Notes: generated by a model from the letters alone, not told the origin. A stretch of DNA of 35,538 bases from RGIG3009 sp045541495 (GCA_045541495.1 JAZQJE010000008.1:1-35538), one strand, 5' to 3'; positions 7,436-15,693 are shown, counted from the first letter of the stretch. Numbers and translations are program-made.

Positions 7436-7495
7436 TCTTTTCACCTCTTTCAGAAGCTTATATTCCACATCGAAGGAAACCTTCGTTGAAATCAA

Positions 7496-7586
7496 TGGCG
7501 GAGAGTTAGGGATTTGAACCCTAGGTACGCTTTAAACGTACACACGATTTCCAATCGTGCGCCTTCGACCACTCAGCCAACTCTCC
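7496..7586 (-). tRNA. tRNA-Ser (anticodon GGA)
   Basis: Class II tRNA on the minus strand. Acceptor GGAGAGT pairs with ACTCTCC, the anticodon loop reads TTGGAAA (GGA), a long variable arm (GTACG...CGTAC) is typical of serine tRNA, the T-arm has GGTTCAAATCC, the discriminator is G and CCA is encoded. Total 91 bases including CCA. Confidence 0.96.
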
Positions 7587-7609
7587 GTATTTGCATAAAG
7601 CGCTCAATT

Positions 7610-7638
7610 ATTATAATGAATACCGACAAAAAAATCAA
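7610..7638 (-). promoter_or_regulatory. Promoter of tRNA-Ser
   Basis: Minus strand TTGATT (7633-7638), 17 bases, TATAAT (7610-7615), ending 24 bases before the tRNA. It lies just downstream of the asnA stop, so the tRNA and perhaps rpmE are expressed from here. Confidence 0.7.
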
Positions 7639-7668
7639 GTGCAAAATGCAAAAAATACGAAATTTTTT

Positions 7669-8685
7669 TTACAACAATAAAATTCCGGCATCGGCGCACT
7701 CGTTGGCCATCTCCTCGGGCCACAGGGATGCCTGCACCTCGCCAATATGGGCTTTTTCCAAGAAAAACATACACAGGCGGGATTGACCGATACCGCCGCC
7801 GATGGTGAGAGGCAGTTCGCCGTTCAACAGAGCTTTTTGGAAGGGTAATTCTTCTCTATCGGTACAGCCGGCGATCGCCAATTGTTGTTTCAAGGATGTT
7901 TCATCTACACGGATACCCATGGACGACACTTCAAAGGCGCGGTCCAACAAAGGATAATAGAAAATGATATCGCCGTTTAACTGCCAATCGTCATAGTCAG
8001 GGGCGCGACCATCGTGCCGCTGACCCGAACGAAGGGTACCGCCGATCTGCATGAGGAAGATGGCACCGTATTGTTTGGCGGCTTCTTTTTCCCGCTGGGA
8101 CGGTGTGAGGTCGGGATAAGTGTCTTCTAATTCCTGTGTGGTGAGGAAGGTAATGGTTTCGGGCAACTTTGCCGTTAAAAAGGGATATTGTCCGCAAGCA
8201 ACCGCTTCCACGCCGCGGAACACGCCGTAGATCTGTTTGACAACGGTTTCCAAGGTTTCAATCGTGCGGTCTTCCCGACGGATGACCTTTTCCCAATCCC
8301 ACTGGTCCACGTACAGGGAATGCAGGTTATCGGTGACTTCGTCACGACGAATAGCGTTCATGTCGGTATACAGGCCGCGGCCTACATCAATACCGTACCG
8401 TTTAAGGGCAAAGCGCTTCCATTTGGCGAGGGAATGAACGACCTCTGCCATGGAGCCGTCGCCTTTAATGTCAAAACTGACCGCTCGTTCCACGCCGTTT
8501 AAGTTGTCGTTAAGGCCGCTTTCGGGGTGCACAAACAGGGGCGCTGACACACGGGTGAGTGCCAAAGTCTTGGACAACAGATCCTCAAACTCGTCCTTTA
8601 ACAGTTTGATGGCTTTTTCCGTTTCCAAAATATCCATATTCGGGCGGTATCCGTCCGGCAGTTGGAGTTGATAGACACTGCTCAT
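7669..8685 (-). CDS. asnA: Aspartate--ammonia ligase (asparagine synthetase A)
   Basis: A 338-residue AsnA, the ammonia-dependent enzyme that makes asparagine from aspartate and ATP; the fold is related to class II aminoacyl-tRNA synthetases. Recognised segments are LTRVSAPLFVHPESGLNDNLNGVERAV split around residues 42-68, HSLAKWKRFALKRY, YVDQWDWEK, and the late active-site stretch LTIGGGIGQSRLCMFFLEKAHIGEVQ. The length matches the family. It has its own promoter, and no obvious hairpin terminator follows it. Confidence 0.97.
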   Translation of the reverse strand: MSSVYQLQLPDGYRPNMDILETEKAIKLLKDEFEDLLSKTLALTRVSAPLFVHPESGLNDNLNGVERAVSFDIKGDGSMAEVVHSLAKWKRFALKRYGIDVGRGLYTDMNAIRRDEVTDNLHSLYVDQWDWEKVIRREDRTIETLETVVKQIYGVFRGVEAVACGQYPFLTAKLPETITFLTTQELEDTYPDLTPSQREKEAAKQYGAIFLMQIGGTLRSGQRHDGRAPDYDDWQLNGDIIFYYPLLDRAFEVSSMGIRVDETSLKQQLAIAGCTDREELPFQKALLNGELPLTIGGGIGQSRLCMFFLEKAHIGEVQASLWPEEMANECADAGILLL

Positions 8686-8727
8686 GGTCAGTCCTCACTT
8701 TCGCAATGAGATGAAATACAAGTATTG

Positions 8728-8756
8728 ATTGTATCATGGATGGGGTGTGATTGCAA
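8728..8756 (-). promoter_or_regulatory. Promoter of asnA
   Basis: Minus strand TTGCAA (8751-8756), a 17-base spacer, TACAAT (8728-8733), about 40 bases before the asnA start. Confidence 0.7.
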
Positions 8757-8764
8757 GGGGCTTT

Positions 8765-9376
8765 TTACCGTGTCCACAAATTTTCGTCCCAATCGATGCG
8801 CTGGGGTTCCACCAATAGGGCACGCACGGGGGTGGCTTCGGCGCCCGCGATCTTCAGCGGCGCGGCAATTAACAAGTAGGTGGTATTGACTTTGGCGTTA
8901 CTCAAATCGAGGTTTTCCAGCAATACCATGCCCGTACCCAACAGTTGGCGGTGGACTTCTGCCGTGTATTCGGGGGGCGCTACCGAGGTTTGTTCTACTC
9001 CTAAAAGCGCAATGCCCGCCGTGGATAGGACAAAGGCTGCGCTGGGAGATAATTGCACGTCACCTTTAAACAACACGCGTTTTTTGAGGTATGGCAACAG
9101 ATCTTCCGCTTGATCGCCGAGAAGCAGGCCGTTACATTCGATCACGACACATTCGCCGATACAGGTATCGAAATCCACTTTGTCCACCGTATCGCCGCCG
9201 GTGAGAAAATGCGAGGGAGCGTCCATGTGGGTGCCGTTATGCAGACACATGGCAATGCCGGTGGTGTTGCCCGCATCCCCCCATTCCATACGGGTGAGGG
9301 GTTTGAGTTTCGGGGCAGGGTCGCCGGGATATACAGGTGCAGTCAGTAATTCACGGGTAATATCGATGAAATCCAT
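8765..9376 (-). CDS. Cyclase-family metal hydrolase (kynurenine formamidase-like)
   Basis: A 203-residue protein of the cyclase / arylformamidase family (PF04199). The metal-site motif is clear: CLHNGTHMDAPSHFL at about residues 43-57, with the N-terminal DITRELLTAPVYPGDP typical of these enzymes. They hydrolyse formamides or lactone-like substrates using Zn or Mn; the physiological substrate is unknown, and no other tryptophan-catabolism gene is near. The start at 9376 is selected for its AGGAGGGAT site; an ATG 11 codons upstream would lie beside the -10 element. It has its own promoter. Confidence 0.85.
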   Translation of the reverse strand: MDFIDITRELLTAPVYPGDPAPKLKPLTRMEWGDAGNTTGIAMCLHNGTHMDAPSHFLTGGDTVDKVDFDTCIGECVVIECNGLLLGDQAEDLLPYLKKRVLFKGDVQLSPSAAFVLSTAGIALLGVEQTSVAPPEYTAEVHRQLLGTGMVLLENLDLSNAKVNTTYLLIAAPLKIAGAEATPVRALLVEPQRIDWDENLWTR

Positions 9377-9397
9377 ACCATCCCTCCTGTTTGGCAT

Positions 9398-9426
9398 ATT
9401 GTACCACACTTACCTCCGACAAGCAA
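9398..9426 (-). promoter_or_regulatory. Promoter of the cyclase-family gene
   Basis: Minus strand TTGCTT (9421-9426), 17 bases, TACAAT (9398-9403). Its -35 end abuts the truncated HTH relic on the other strand. Confidence 0.65.
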
Positions 9427-9427
9427 G

Positions 9428-9610
9428 AACAAAAACATTTCGCAACTGAAACGGGCGATGGATGTGAACACTAATCAGAACACCATCAGCCGCTATGAAA
9501 CAGGAGAACGGGAGCCGGGGATACATGAGCTGATCATGATAGCTGATTATTTTGATGTATCGGTGGATTATTTGTTAGAACGCACCGATACTCCTCTATT
9601 ATTAAGATAA
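9428..9610 (+). pseudogene. 5'-truncated XRE-type HTH regulator remnant
   Basis: A plus-strand frame reads NKNISQLKRAMDV, then NQNTISRYETGEREP and IADYFDVSVDYLLERTD before a TAA stop at 9608-9610. This is the second half of a Cro/cI-type helix-turn-helix domain, including the recognition helix (QNTISRYE) and the common C-terminal DYLL motif. The first helix and any ribosome binding site are missing, and the sequence upstream is the cyclase promoter. An internal ATG at 9458 could give 50 residues but would lack half the fold. Best read as a decayed regulator left after loss of its neighbours. Confidence 0.7.
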
Positions 9611-9697
9611 CGATGTTGTAATCGCCGCCCTCACCTGCGCGCCCCTTTCTAGTAAGGGAGCGAGAGTCTTGTCGAACCGGAGATTTCTTTGGTAACC

Positions 9698-9740
9698 AAA
9701 AGCCGTTGCTCCATGATCATCATGGGGCAACGGCTTTTTT
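9698..9740 (-). terminator. Terminator after the DUF4153 gene
   Basis: AAAAGCCGTTGC (9698-9709) pairs with GCAACGGCTTTT (9727-9738), with an inner CCATGA/TCATGG extension and T-rich ends on both strands. The DUF4153 stop lies at its edge, so it terminates that operon. The 85 bases between it and the HTH relic (9611-9697) show no recognisable feature. Confidence 0.85.
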
Positions 9741-11337
9741 AAAGGGATAATCCGACCGCTTCGTCCTTGGGAATGATTCCTGCCCTTTTGAGAGCGGTTT
9801 TGGCACGTGCGCGGGGAATGGTAAACGCGAACAAATCAGTATTTTTATCTGCGGTAGCATTAGTATACAGTACCTGTGCCACCTGTTGGTACAACAGTCC
9901 CTCTTCTGTAAAGAAATAATCGTCACTGTTGTAGTCAGCAATATCAAGGGCCAGTCGTTCGTCCAGCACTTCTATTAAATGCACTAATTCAGGAACAGCG
10001 GAATCACCCAGTTCTTCCAACGCCTGAACATCAACTGTTTTTAACGAGCCGGACAAGTAACGGTCAATATTGTATCGGGCAATAAAGGAGTCAACGCCCG
10101 AAAAACCAAGCACCGCATACAGTACAACACACGCAATCATACCGATAGGAAGCAGTTTGAATTTCGGGAAAAACTGATGTAGAATAACAAACAAGAATAA
10201 AATTGCCAATACCGCCATAAACCAGGTGGCATAAACACGTTTTTGTGTCAGCCCGTAGCAATCAATATACATGACCATCTTTGCCACTGCTGTGCTGATA
10301 AGAATCAGCGTGAACAGAGACAACACCACGAACAGCACCCGTATCACCCGCGAGGAACCGTCTCTTTTGCGTGCGGTAAAGAGGGATAGGACGGACAAGA
10401 TAACAAAATTCAGGACCGACACGGAACAAAGTTGAAAAAAGCCGTCGCGGGCATATTGAGAATACACTGTCTGTGCGGGCAATTGCCCTAGAAAGCCGGA
10501 TACATAATACGGCCATTGGGACATAAAAAACACTACATACAATATCAGTATGGGTAACACGGCAACCGCAGCGGTAATCACAGGTAAAACCTTAACGCAT
10601 CGCCATGCTTTGACACAAGTCTCCTTTGTGAGGCTATTAAGACATTTACGGTCCACGGCAGAGATGTACGCACCATACAGGTACATGGCTATCGGAAAGC
10701 CCCAAATCAGACTGCCAATGTGGGAAAACAGATCGACCCATTCAAACTGAAACAAGTTGTCCAGCAACTTGACAAACCCTTCATCGTAGGATAAAAACAC
10801 CACTACGACAGCAGTGGGCACCACCGCAATAACAGCGCCCAGCAAAATCTTTAACAATACGGTGCCGCCTCTTTTCCCTTTCCGGGAGCCGAGGGCATCA
10901 AATATTTTCCCCAAAGAAACAAACGGAAAGACAAACAGTGCCCGACAAAAATCGGCGAGAATAAGATTGGAAAATCCTTCACACAGGTGGTTGCCGGAGA
11001 TTGCATATATCATATACAAGTACACTGCTAAACCATAGATATACGAAAAAGTATGTATCATGCTGTTAGAGCACAACAGCAACGTGGACAATAACGCAAC
11101 GGCAGATAAAAATACTGCAAGAGAGCCCCCACGCAAGCGCATACCACGACGCATCAGCATGATAATAGTGATCACATACAGCGCAATCAGCAACAAAAAT
11201 CCCCCGAAAGGATGGGCGTTTACGGGTGTCACACGCCAGAATGCATATCCTGCCAATATAAAAATCCAAGCAAGTACCGTTTCCGCTGTGGTAAAACTAC
11301 GGCGCGGAACAGGTTGATAGAGGTTCCCGTTTTCCAT
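9739..11337 (-). CDS. DUF4153-type multi-spanning membrane protein
   Basis: A 532-residue integral membrane protein with about ten or more hydrophobic segments from residue 18 to about 410 (for instance TVLAWIFILAGYAFW, FLLLIALYVITIIMLM, VLLKILLGAVIAVVPTAVVV), followed by a soluble C-terminal tail of about 110 residues with tyrosine- and acid-rich stretches (DYNSDDYFFTEEGLLYQQ). This matches the DUF4153/DUF4173 family, whose function is not known. AAAGGAG precedes the ATG. It is the last gene of a DUF2975-XRE-DUF4153 operon, 16 bases after the XRE gene, so its expression is likely set by that small regulator. Confidence 0.75.
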   Translation of the reverse strand: MENGNLYQPVPRRSFTTAETVLAWIFILAGYAFWRVTPVNAHPFGGFLLLIALYVITIIMLMRRGMRLRGGSLAVFLSAVALLSTLLLCSNSMIHTFSYIYGLAVYLYMIYAISGNHLCEGFSNLILADFCRALFVFPFVSLGKIFDALGSRKGKRGGTVLLKILLGAVIAVVPTAVVVVFLSYDEGFVKLLDNLFQFEWVDLFSHIGSLIWGFPIAMYLYGAYISAVDRKCLNSLTKETCVKAWRCVKVLPVITAAVAVLPILILYVVFFMSQWPYYVSGFLGQLPAQTVYSQYARDGFFQLCSVSVLNFVILSVLSLFTARKRDGSSRVIRVLFVVLSLFTLILISTAVAKMVMYIDCYGLTQKRVYATWFMAVLAILFLFVILHQFFPKFKLLPIGMIACVVLYAVLGFSGVDSFIARYNIDRYLSGSLKTVDVQALEELGDSAVPELVHLIEVLDERLALDIADYNSDDYFFTEEGLLYQQVAQVLYTNATADKNTDLFAFTIPRARAKTALKRAGIIPKDEAVGLSL

Positions 11338-11353
11338 GGATAACGCTCCTTTC

Positions 11354-11557
11354 TTAATCGGGACGATATTCCAAAATATCGTCTACTCGGCAATTCAACA
11401 CTTGGCAAATAGCATCCAGTGTGGAAAACCGAATGGCCTTGGCTTTGTTATTTTTAAGGATGGACAGATTGGCAAGAGTGATACCCACTTTTTCCGACAA
11501 TTCATTGAGGGACATTTTTCGTTTTGCCATCATCACATCCAAATTGATTACGATCAT
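11354..11557 (-). CDS. Small XRE-family HTH transcriptional regulator (YozG-like)
   Basis: A 67-residue single-domain regulator: MIVINLDVMMAKRKMSLNEL, then the HTH helices LSEKVGITLANLSILKNNKAKAIRFSTL and the typical LDAICQVLNCRVDDILEY ending. Such Cro/cI-like minimal proteins usually bind DNA as dimers. It sits between DUF2975 (14 bases upstream) and DUF4153 (16 bases downstream), a common pairing in Bacillota, so autoregulation of the operon is plausible. GGGTGG precedes the ATG. Confidence 0.9.
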   Translation of the reverse strand: MIVINLDVMMAKRKMSLNELSEKVGITLANLSILKNNKAKAIRFSTLDAICQVLNCRVDDILEYRPD

Positions 11558-11570
11558 GGTTACACCACCC

Positions 11571-12020
11571 TTATACCGTCAAGTCATTTTCTGATTTGAT
11601 GGCGGTGGCTTCCTCCACCACGTTTTTCACCACGCGCAGACACAAGCCCACAAACACCGCCACAAACCCTACTGCAAAAGACAACGGGAAATATACTCCC
11701 AAAAGGGCGAATAACGCAGCCGCCAGAATACAGCACCAGGATACACCACGCAAACACGCAATGCTTTCAGCGGTAAATACCTGCCCTTTTTGTATCCGAA
11801 GCAACAAACGAAACATGAACACGGCAGCGGCAAATGCCGCCGATAAAATCGTATACACAAGCATAAAAACAATGGCGATATGAGGCTGTTCATGCGGCAT
11901 ATGCATTAAAGAAAATGCCAACCACGGCATGGTGACAGCAGCGGCAATCACAAGCCCAAAAAACAGGAATGTCAAAACTATGGAGATTCGAACAGATACT
12001 TTACCGGAAATTTTCAACAT
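11571..12020 (-). CDS. DUF2975 membrane protein
   Basis: A 149-residue protein with four predicted membrane helices (SIVLTFLFFGLVIAAAV, IAIVFMLVYTILSAAFAAAVF, CCILAAALFALLGVYF, FAVGFVAVFVGLCLRVV), the layout of DUF2975 proteins. Function unknown; the family is nearly always next to a small XRE regulator, as here. The ATG at 12020 is used because AGAGGTG lies seven bases upstream; the longer frame to 12056 would start next to the -10 element. First gene of the operon. Confidence 0.85.
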   Translation of the reverse strand: MLKISGKVSVRISIVLTFLFFGLVIAAAVTMPWLAFSLMHMPHEQPHIAIVFMLVYTILSAAFAAAVFMFRLLLRIQKGQVFTAESIACLRGVSWCCILAAALFALLGVYFPLSFAVGFVAVFVGLCLRVVKNVVEEATAIKSENDLTV

Positions 12021-12043
12021 AACGAGCACCTCTTTCCGCCCAT

Positions 12044-12072
12044 ATATTACCACCAAAATTACTGTTTGTCAA
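12044..12072 (-). promoter_or_regulatory. Promoter of the DUF2975-XRE-DUF4153 operon
   Basis: Minus strand TTGACA (12067-12072), 17 bases, TAATAT (12044-12049), about 24 bases before the DUF2975 start. Confidence 0.75.
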
Positions 12073-12091
12073 CATATTTTTATTGTTTTTC

Positions 12092-12103
12092 GATAAATTT
12101 ATC
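12092..12103. promoter_or_regulatory. Candidate operator, 12-bp perfect palindrome
   Basis: GATAAATTTATC is a perfect palindrome lying 20 bases upstream of the -35 box of the DUF2975 operon and about 85 bases upstream of the thrS -35. Its position fits a regulator site, perhaps for the XRE protein of the operon, but it is AT-rich and could be chance. Confidence 0.35.
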
Positions 12104-12189
12104 AATGACACGCCGTAAAGGCATCCCTTTTTTTGCAAAGATTCGGATGGTATGGTCAGCAAGCACACAGAAAAACAACGAAAATACAG

Positions 12190-12217
12190 TTGACAGCGAC
12201 TCCAAATATGATATAAT
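12190..12217 (+). promoter_or_regulatory. Promoter of the thrS T-box transcript
   Basis: TTGACA (12190-12195), 16 bases, TATAAT (12212-12217). The start of transcription should be near 12224, giving a leader of about 250 bases before thrS. Confidence 0.8.
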
Positions 12218-12223
12218 AATTGT

Positions 12224-12457
12224 CGAAAAAGGCATTGATGGAACGAGTACGGTTCGGTAAACAGACAGAGAGAGGGATCACGGTTGAGAGTCCCTTATGT
12301 GAAACGGATCGGAAAACCACTCCGGAGCCGCGGCGCGAACACGCAAGTTTAAGCACCGCCGTTTCCCGCGTTAAGGGATCATGAAGTGAAACGCAAGGTG
12401 GAACCGTGTGTCAACAACGCACCCTTGACAGTCGTGAGGACTGTCGAGGGGATTTTT
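12224..12457 (+). promoter_or_regulatory. T-box riboswitch controlling thrS (Thr specifier)
   Basis: The leader has the canonical T-box order: Stem I with GAGTA near 12245-12249 and the distal AGAGAGGG / GGTTGAGAG elements (about 12267-12291), the T-box AAGGTGGAACCGTG at 12395-12408, and a terminator at 12422-12457. ACC at 12316-12318, followed by A and then ACTCC pairing back to GAGT, is the likely specifier codon, reading tRNA-Thr. Uncharged tRNA-Thr would pair its NCCA end with the TGGA of the T-box, stabilise the antiterminator and allow thrS expression. Family and gene agree, so the class is certain; stem details are inferred by eye. Confidence 0.93.
12422..12457 (+). terminator. T-box intrinsic terminator (attenuator)
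   Basis: CCCTTGACAGTC pairs with GACTGTCGAGGG around a GTGAG loop, followed by GGATTTTT. The 5' arm lies right after the T-box sequence, as required for mutually exclusive folding with the antiterminator. Confidence 0.9.
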
Positions 12458-12476
12458 ATTTTTAGGAGTTGAGCGT

Positions 12477-14240
12477 ATGAAAGTCATTTACAACAACGGT
12501 ACGGCGGATCAATGTCCCGCGGAAGAGGAACTGCACGTTCTGCGGCACAGCGCGGCGCATATTATGGCACAGGCGATTCAGCGGTTATATCCCCACGCCA
12601 TGTTCGCCTATGGTCCCGCCAATGAAAAGGGGTTCTACTACGACGTGGATCTGGGCGATACCAAATTGTCCGACGAAGATCTGCAGGCCATTGAGCAGGA
12701 AATGCGCAAGATCGTGAAAGAAAACCTACCCATTAAACCCTTTATTCTCCCCCGCGAGGAAGCCATCACTTTGATGGAAAGTCGCGGTGAGAAATACAAG
12801 GTGGAGCATATCGGCGATCTGGACGACGATGCGGTTATCAGTTTTTATCAACAGGGCGATTACATCGACATGTGCGTAGGTCCTCATTTGACCTATACCA
12901 AAGGACTCAAAGCCTTTAAGGTGACGGGGCAGTCGGGTGCCTATTGGAAGAACGACAAACACAACAAGATGCTCACCCGTATCAAAGGTATTGCCTTCCC
13001 CACCCAACAGGAACTGGACGAGCATTTAAAAATGCTGGAAGAGGCCGAAAAGCGGGATCACCGCCGTATCGGCAAGGAAATGGGCCTGTTTATGATGGCG
13101 GACGAAGCCCCCGGTTTCCCCTTCTTCCTGCCCAAAGGCATGGCGCTGAAAAACGCGCTCATTGAGTACTGGCGCGAGATCCACACCCGCGAGGATTACG
13201 TGGAAGTGAACACCCCTCTCATCATGAACCGTCATTTGTGGGAGACCAGCGGACACTGGGATCACTATAAAGACAATATGTATTCCACCACCATTGACGA
13301 AGACACGTTCTGCGTAAAACCCATGAACTGCCCCGGCGGCGTAATGGTGTATCGCAATCAGCCCCACAGTTACCGCGACCTACCCTTGCGTATCGGTGAA
13401 TTGGGACTGGTACACCGCCACGAATTGCGGGGCGCGTTACACGGCTTGTTCCGTGTACGGTGCTTCACCCAAGACGATGCTCACATTTTCATGCGTCGCG
13501 AACAGATCACCGATGAGATCGTGGGCGTTGTCAACCTCATCAATGAGGTGTATGACAAGTTTGGATTTAAGTATTCCGTGGAACTGTCCACCCGTCCCGA
13601 AGACAGCATGGGTAGTGACGAGGATTGGGAAGCCGCTACCAACGGCCTGAAGACCGCGCTTGAAAAATTGGGTCTTCCCTATACCATCAACGAAGGTGAC
13701 GGCGCGTTCTACGGACCGAAGATCGACTTCCATCTGGAAGACACCATCGGCCGTACCTGGCAGTGCGGTACCATTCAACTGGATTTCCAAATGCCGCTGA
13801 ACTTCGATTTGGAGTATGTGGATGAAAAAGGTGAGAAACAACGTCCCATTATGATCCACCGCGTATGTTTCGGTTCTATCGAACGGTTTATCGGCATTTT
13901 GACCGAGCATTTTGCGGGTAAGTTCCCCGTATGGCTGGCACCCACGCAAGTGAAAGTGTTACAGGTATCGGAGAAGTTCTCCGAATACAGTAAGACCGTT
14001 TATGAGGCACTTCGAAAGGCGGGTATCCGTTGCGAGTTGGATGACCGCAACGAGAAGATCGGCTATCTCATTCGCGAGGCGCAGGTGGTGGGCCGTGTCC
14101 CCTACATGGTCATCATCGGTCAAAAAGAACTGGACGAGGGTGTGATTTCCATTCGCAACCGCGATACGGCTCAAACAGAAACCATGTCGTTGGAAGCGTT
14201 CCTTGAAAAGATCACCGGCGAGATCAAAAACCGCGTATAA
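12477..14240 (+). CDS. thrS: Threonyl-tRNA synthetase, lacking the TGS domain
   Basis: A 587-residue class II synthetase that charges tRNA-Thr. The N-terminal editing domain is present: VLRHSAAHIMAQA (HxxxH) near residues 22-34 and YIDMCVGPHL with its Cys/His pair. The catalytic core has motif 2 in FRVRCFTQDDAHIF and motif 3 in MIHRVCFGSIERFIGIL, and an anticodon-binding domain closes the protein (VKVLQVSEKFSEY onward). It is about 55-60 residues shorter than the common ~640-residue form because the N-terminal TGS domain is absent; such forms occur in clostridia. AGGAGTT sits eight bases before the ATG. Confidence 0.97.
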   Translation: MKVIYNNGTADQCPAEEELHVLRHSAAHIMAQAIQRLYPHAMFAYGPANEKGFYYDVDLGDTKLSDEDLQAIEQEMRKIVKENLPIKPFILPREEAITLMESRGEKYKVEHIGDLDDDAVISFYQQGDYIDMCVGPHLTYTKGLKAFKVTGQSGAYWKNDKHNKMLTRIKGIAFPTQQELDEHLKMLEEAEKRDHRRIGKEMGLFMMADEAPGFPFFLPKGMALKNALIEYWREIHTREDYVEVNTPLIMNRHLWETSGHWDHYKDNMYSTTIDEDTFCVKPMNCPGGVMVYRNQPHSYRDLPLRIGELGLVHRHELRGALHGLFRVRCFTQDDAHIFMRREQITDEIVGVVNLINEVYDKFGFKYSVELSTRPEDSMGSDEDWEAATNGLKTALEKLGLPYTINEGDGAFYGPKIDFHLEDTIGRTWQCGTIQLDFQMPLNFDLEYVDEKGEKQRPIMIHRVCFGSIERFIGILTEHFAGKFPVWLAPTQVKVLQVSEKFSEYSKTVYEALRKAGIRCELDDRNEKIGYLIREAQVVGRVPYMVIIGQKELDEGVISIRNRDTAQTETMSLEAFLEKITGEIKNRV

Positions 14241-14249
14241 ATCTAATGG

Positions 14250-14284
14250 AAAACCACGTTGCTCACCTGAGCAACGGGGTTTTG
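14250..14284. terminator. Bidirectional terminator between thrS and MATE gene
   Basis: AAACCACGTTGCTC pairs with GAGCAACGGGGTTTT across a short loop. It follows thrS by 10 bases on the plus strand; on the minus strand it overlaps the last codons and stop of the convergent MATE gene and ends in a T-run, so it can serve both. Confidence 0.8.
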
Positions 14285-15663
14285 TTATGTAGAGGATTCC
14301 ACGTGCCGCGTATAAAGGTGATGAGGAATAGCACGAATAGCAGGAGATTATGGGCAATCATGCATGTCCACGCCGATACCAGTCCCATAGCGAACCATTG
14401 GGTACAGATATAGGTACCCACGATACGGACAAGCCACATACCGATAATATTGTATACAAAGGGGGCACGAGTTTTCCCCACCCCCTGCATCATACCTTCT
14501 ACGATAATGGAGAAACCGTAAAACGGCTCAGACACCGCCACCATCCGCAGTACGGTTACACCTAAGGTAATGACTTGCGCGTCTTGAGAGAAGAATCCCA
14601 CCAGCAACGGTGCGGATAGGTACAGAAGTGTGCCGGACAGAATCATGAGCCCGATCTCGATGGGAATGAACATGGCGGACAGTTCTGTCATGCGCCTCCC
14701 GTCCCGCGCACCGAAGGCGTTGCCTGCCAAGGTGGCCGCCGCAGTCTGCATGCCGTAACCGGGGATGTAGAAAGCAGATTCCACGGTGTTGGCAATGGTA
14801 TGAGCGGCGGTAGCCACTTCGCCGATAGCATTGATCATAGCCGCAAAGGCCACGTATCCGAGAGAAGTGCCGAATCGTTGAAGCATATTGGGGAACGCCA
14901 CTTTAAGGCAGGGGCGCAGGATATCGGGATCGGGGCGAAGGGACTCACCTTTGGGCGATATGAGGGGATGTCGCCACAAAACGGCGGTGATGGCAACACC
15001 GCCCACCGTAAAGGCTACCGCACTGGCAACGGCCGCGCCGACAACACCCCATCCCGCGCCGAGCACCGTAACATTACGGGCAAATAGAGAGATCGTGCGA
15101 GTGGGATAGATCAGCAAGAAGTTGAGAATTACATTGATGAGATTAACCAACACGCCAATCTTCATAGGGGTACGAGTATCGCCCGCCGCCCGCAAGACCG
15201 TACCGAAGATGATACTGGCCGTTCGGGGGAGCATGGGTAAATATAAAATGAAGAAATAGCGCGAGGATAGAGGCTGTATGGTGTCTTCCACCTGCATCCA
15301 ACGGGGAATCCAACCGGACAGGAAGAGGGTTACGATCGTAAAAAACACACCGGTGATCAAAACGGCTAAAACGGCTTGGGAGGCACTTCGTTTGGCCGCC
15401 GCCTTATCCTCCGCACCGCAAGCACGGGCAATAAAAGATAAAAAGCCAACGCTTAACGCGGAAATAGTGCTGTTGACCAACCAATTGACCGTAGTGGTAG
15501 CACCGACGGCAGCGGTGGCTTGGGTTCCCAACGCACCCACCATGGCGGTGTCGATATATTGCACCGCCGTTTGCATCAATTGTTCCAGCATGGTGGGCCA
15601 CGCCAGACCTAGAATGACTGCGATCATGGCCGTATTGAATTTTTTCGACCTTGTGGTACTCAT
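14263..15663 (-). CDS. MATE-family multidrug/cation efflux transporter
   Basis: A 466-residue inner-membrane antiporter with the 12-helix MATE layout in two similar halves. Recognisable stretches are GLAWPTMLEQLMQTAVQYIDTA split over residues 19-40, GALGTQATAAVGATTTVNWL, and in the second half FPNMLQRFGTSLGYVAFAAM and AAHTIANTVESAFYIPGYGMQTAAATLAGNAFGA in pieces. MATE proteins expel cationic compounds using Na+ or H+ gradients; the substrate here is unknown. The ATG has GAGAGGAAC upstream and a strong promoter. Convergent to thrS. Confidence 0.93.
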   Translation of the reverse strand: MSTTRSKKFNTAMIAVILGLAWPTMLEQLMQTAVQYIDTAMVGALGTQATAAVGATTTVNWLVNSTISALSVGFLSFIARACGAEDKAAAKRSASQAVLAVLITGVFFTIVTLFLSGWIPRWMQVEDTIQPLSSRYFFILYLPMLPRTASIIFGTVLRAAGDTRTPMKIGVLVNLINVILNFLLIYPTRTISLFARNVTVLGAGWGVVGAAVASAVAFTVGGVAITAVLWRHPLISPKGESLRPDPDILRPCLKVAFPNMLQRFGTSLGYVAFAAMINAIGEVATAAHTIANTVESAFYIPGYGMQTAAATLAGNAFGARDGRRMTELSAMFIPIEIGLMILSGTLLYLSAPLLVGFFSQDAQVITLGVTVLRMVAVSEPFYGFSIIVEGMMQGVGKTRAPFVYNIIGMWLVRIVGTYICTQWFAMGLVSAWTCMIAHNLLLFVLFLITFIRGTWNPLHNKTPLLR

Positions 15664-15693
15664 AAAGTTCCTCTCTCCTACCGAGATACCTCT

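Noticed and set aside
6896..7489. Plus-strand open frame of 197 codons
   Set aside because: Opposite yigZ and rpmE, both well supported; crosses the intergenic terminator.
7441..7495. CGAAGG/CCTTCG hairpin between tRNA-Ser and rpmE as a terminator
   Set aside because: The stem is only six bases and no T-run follows, so read-through from tRNA-Ser into rpmE is as likely.
13437..13949. Minus-strand open frame of 170 codons
   Set aside because: Antisense shadow of the thrS catalytic core.
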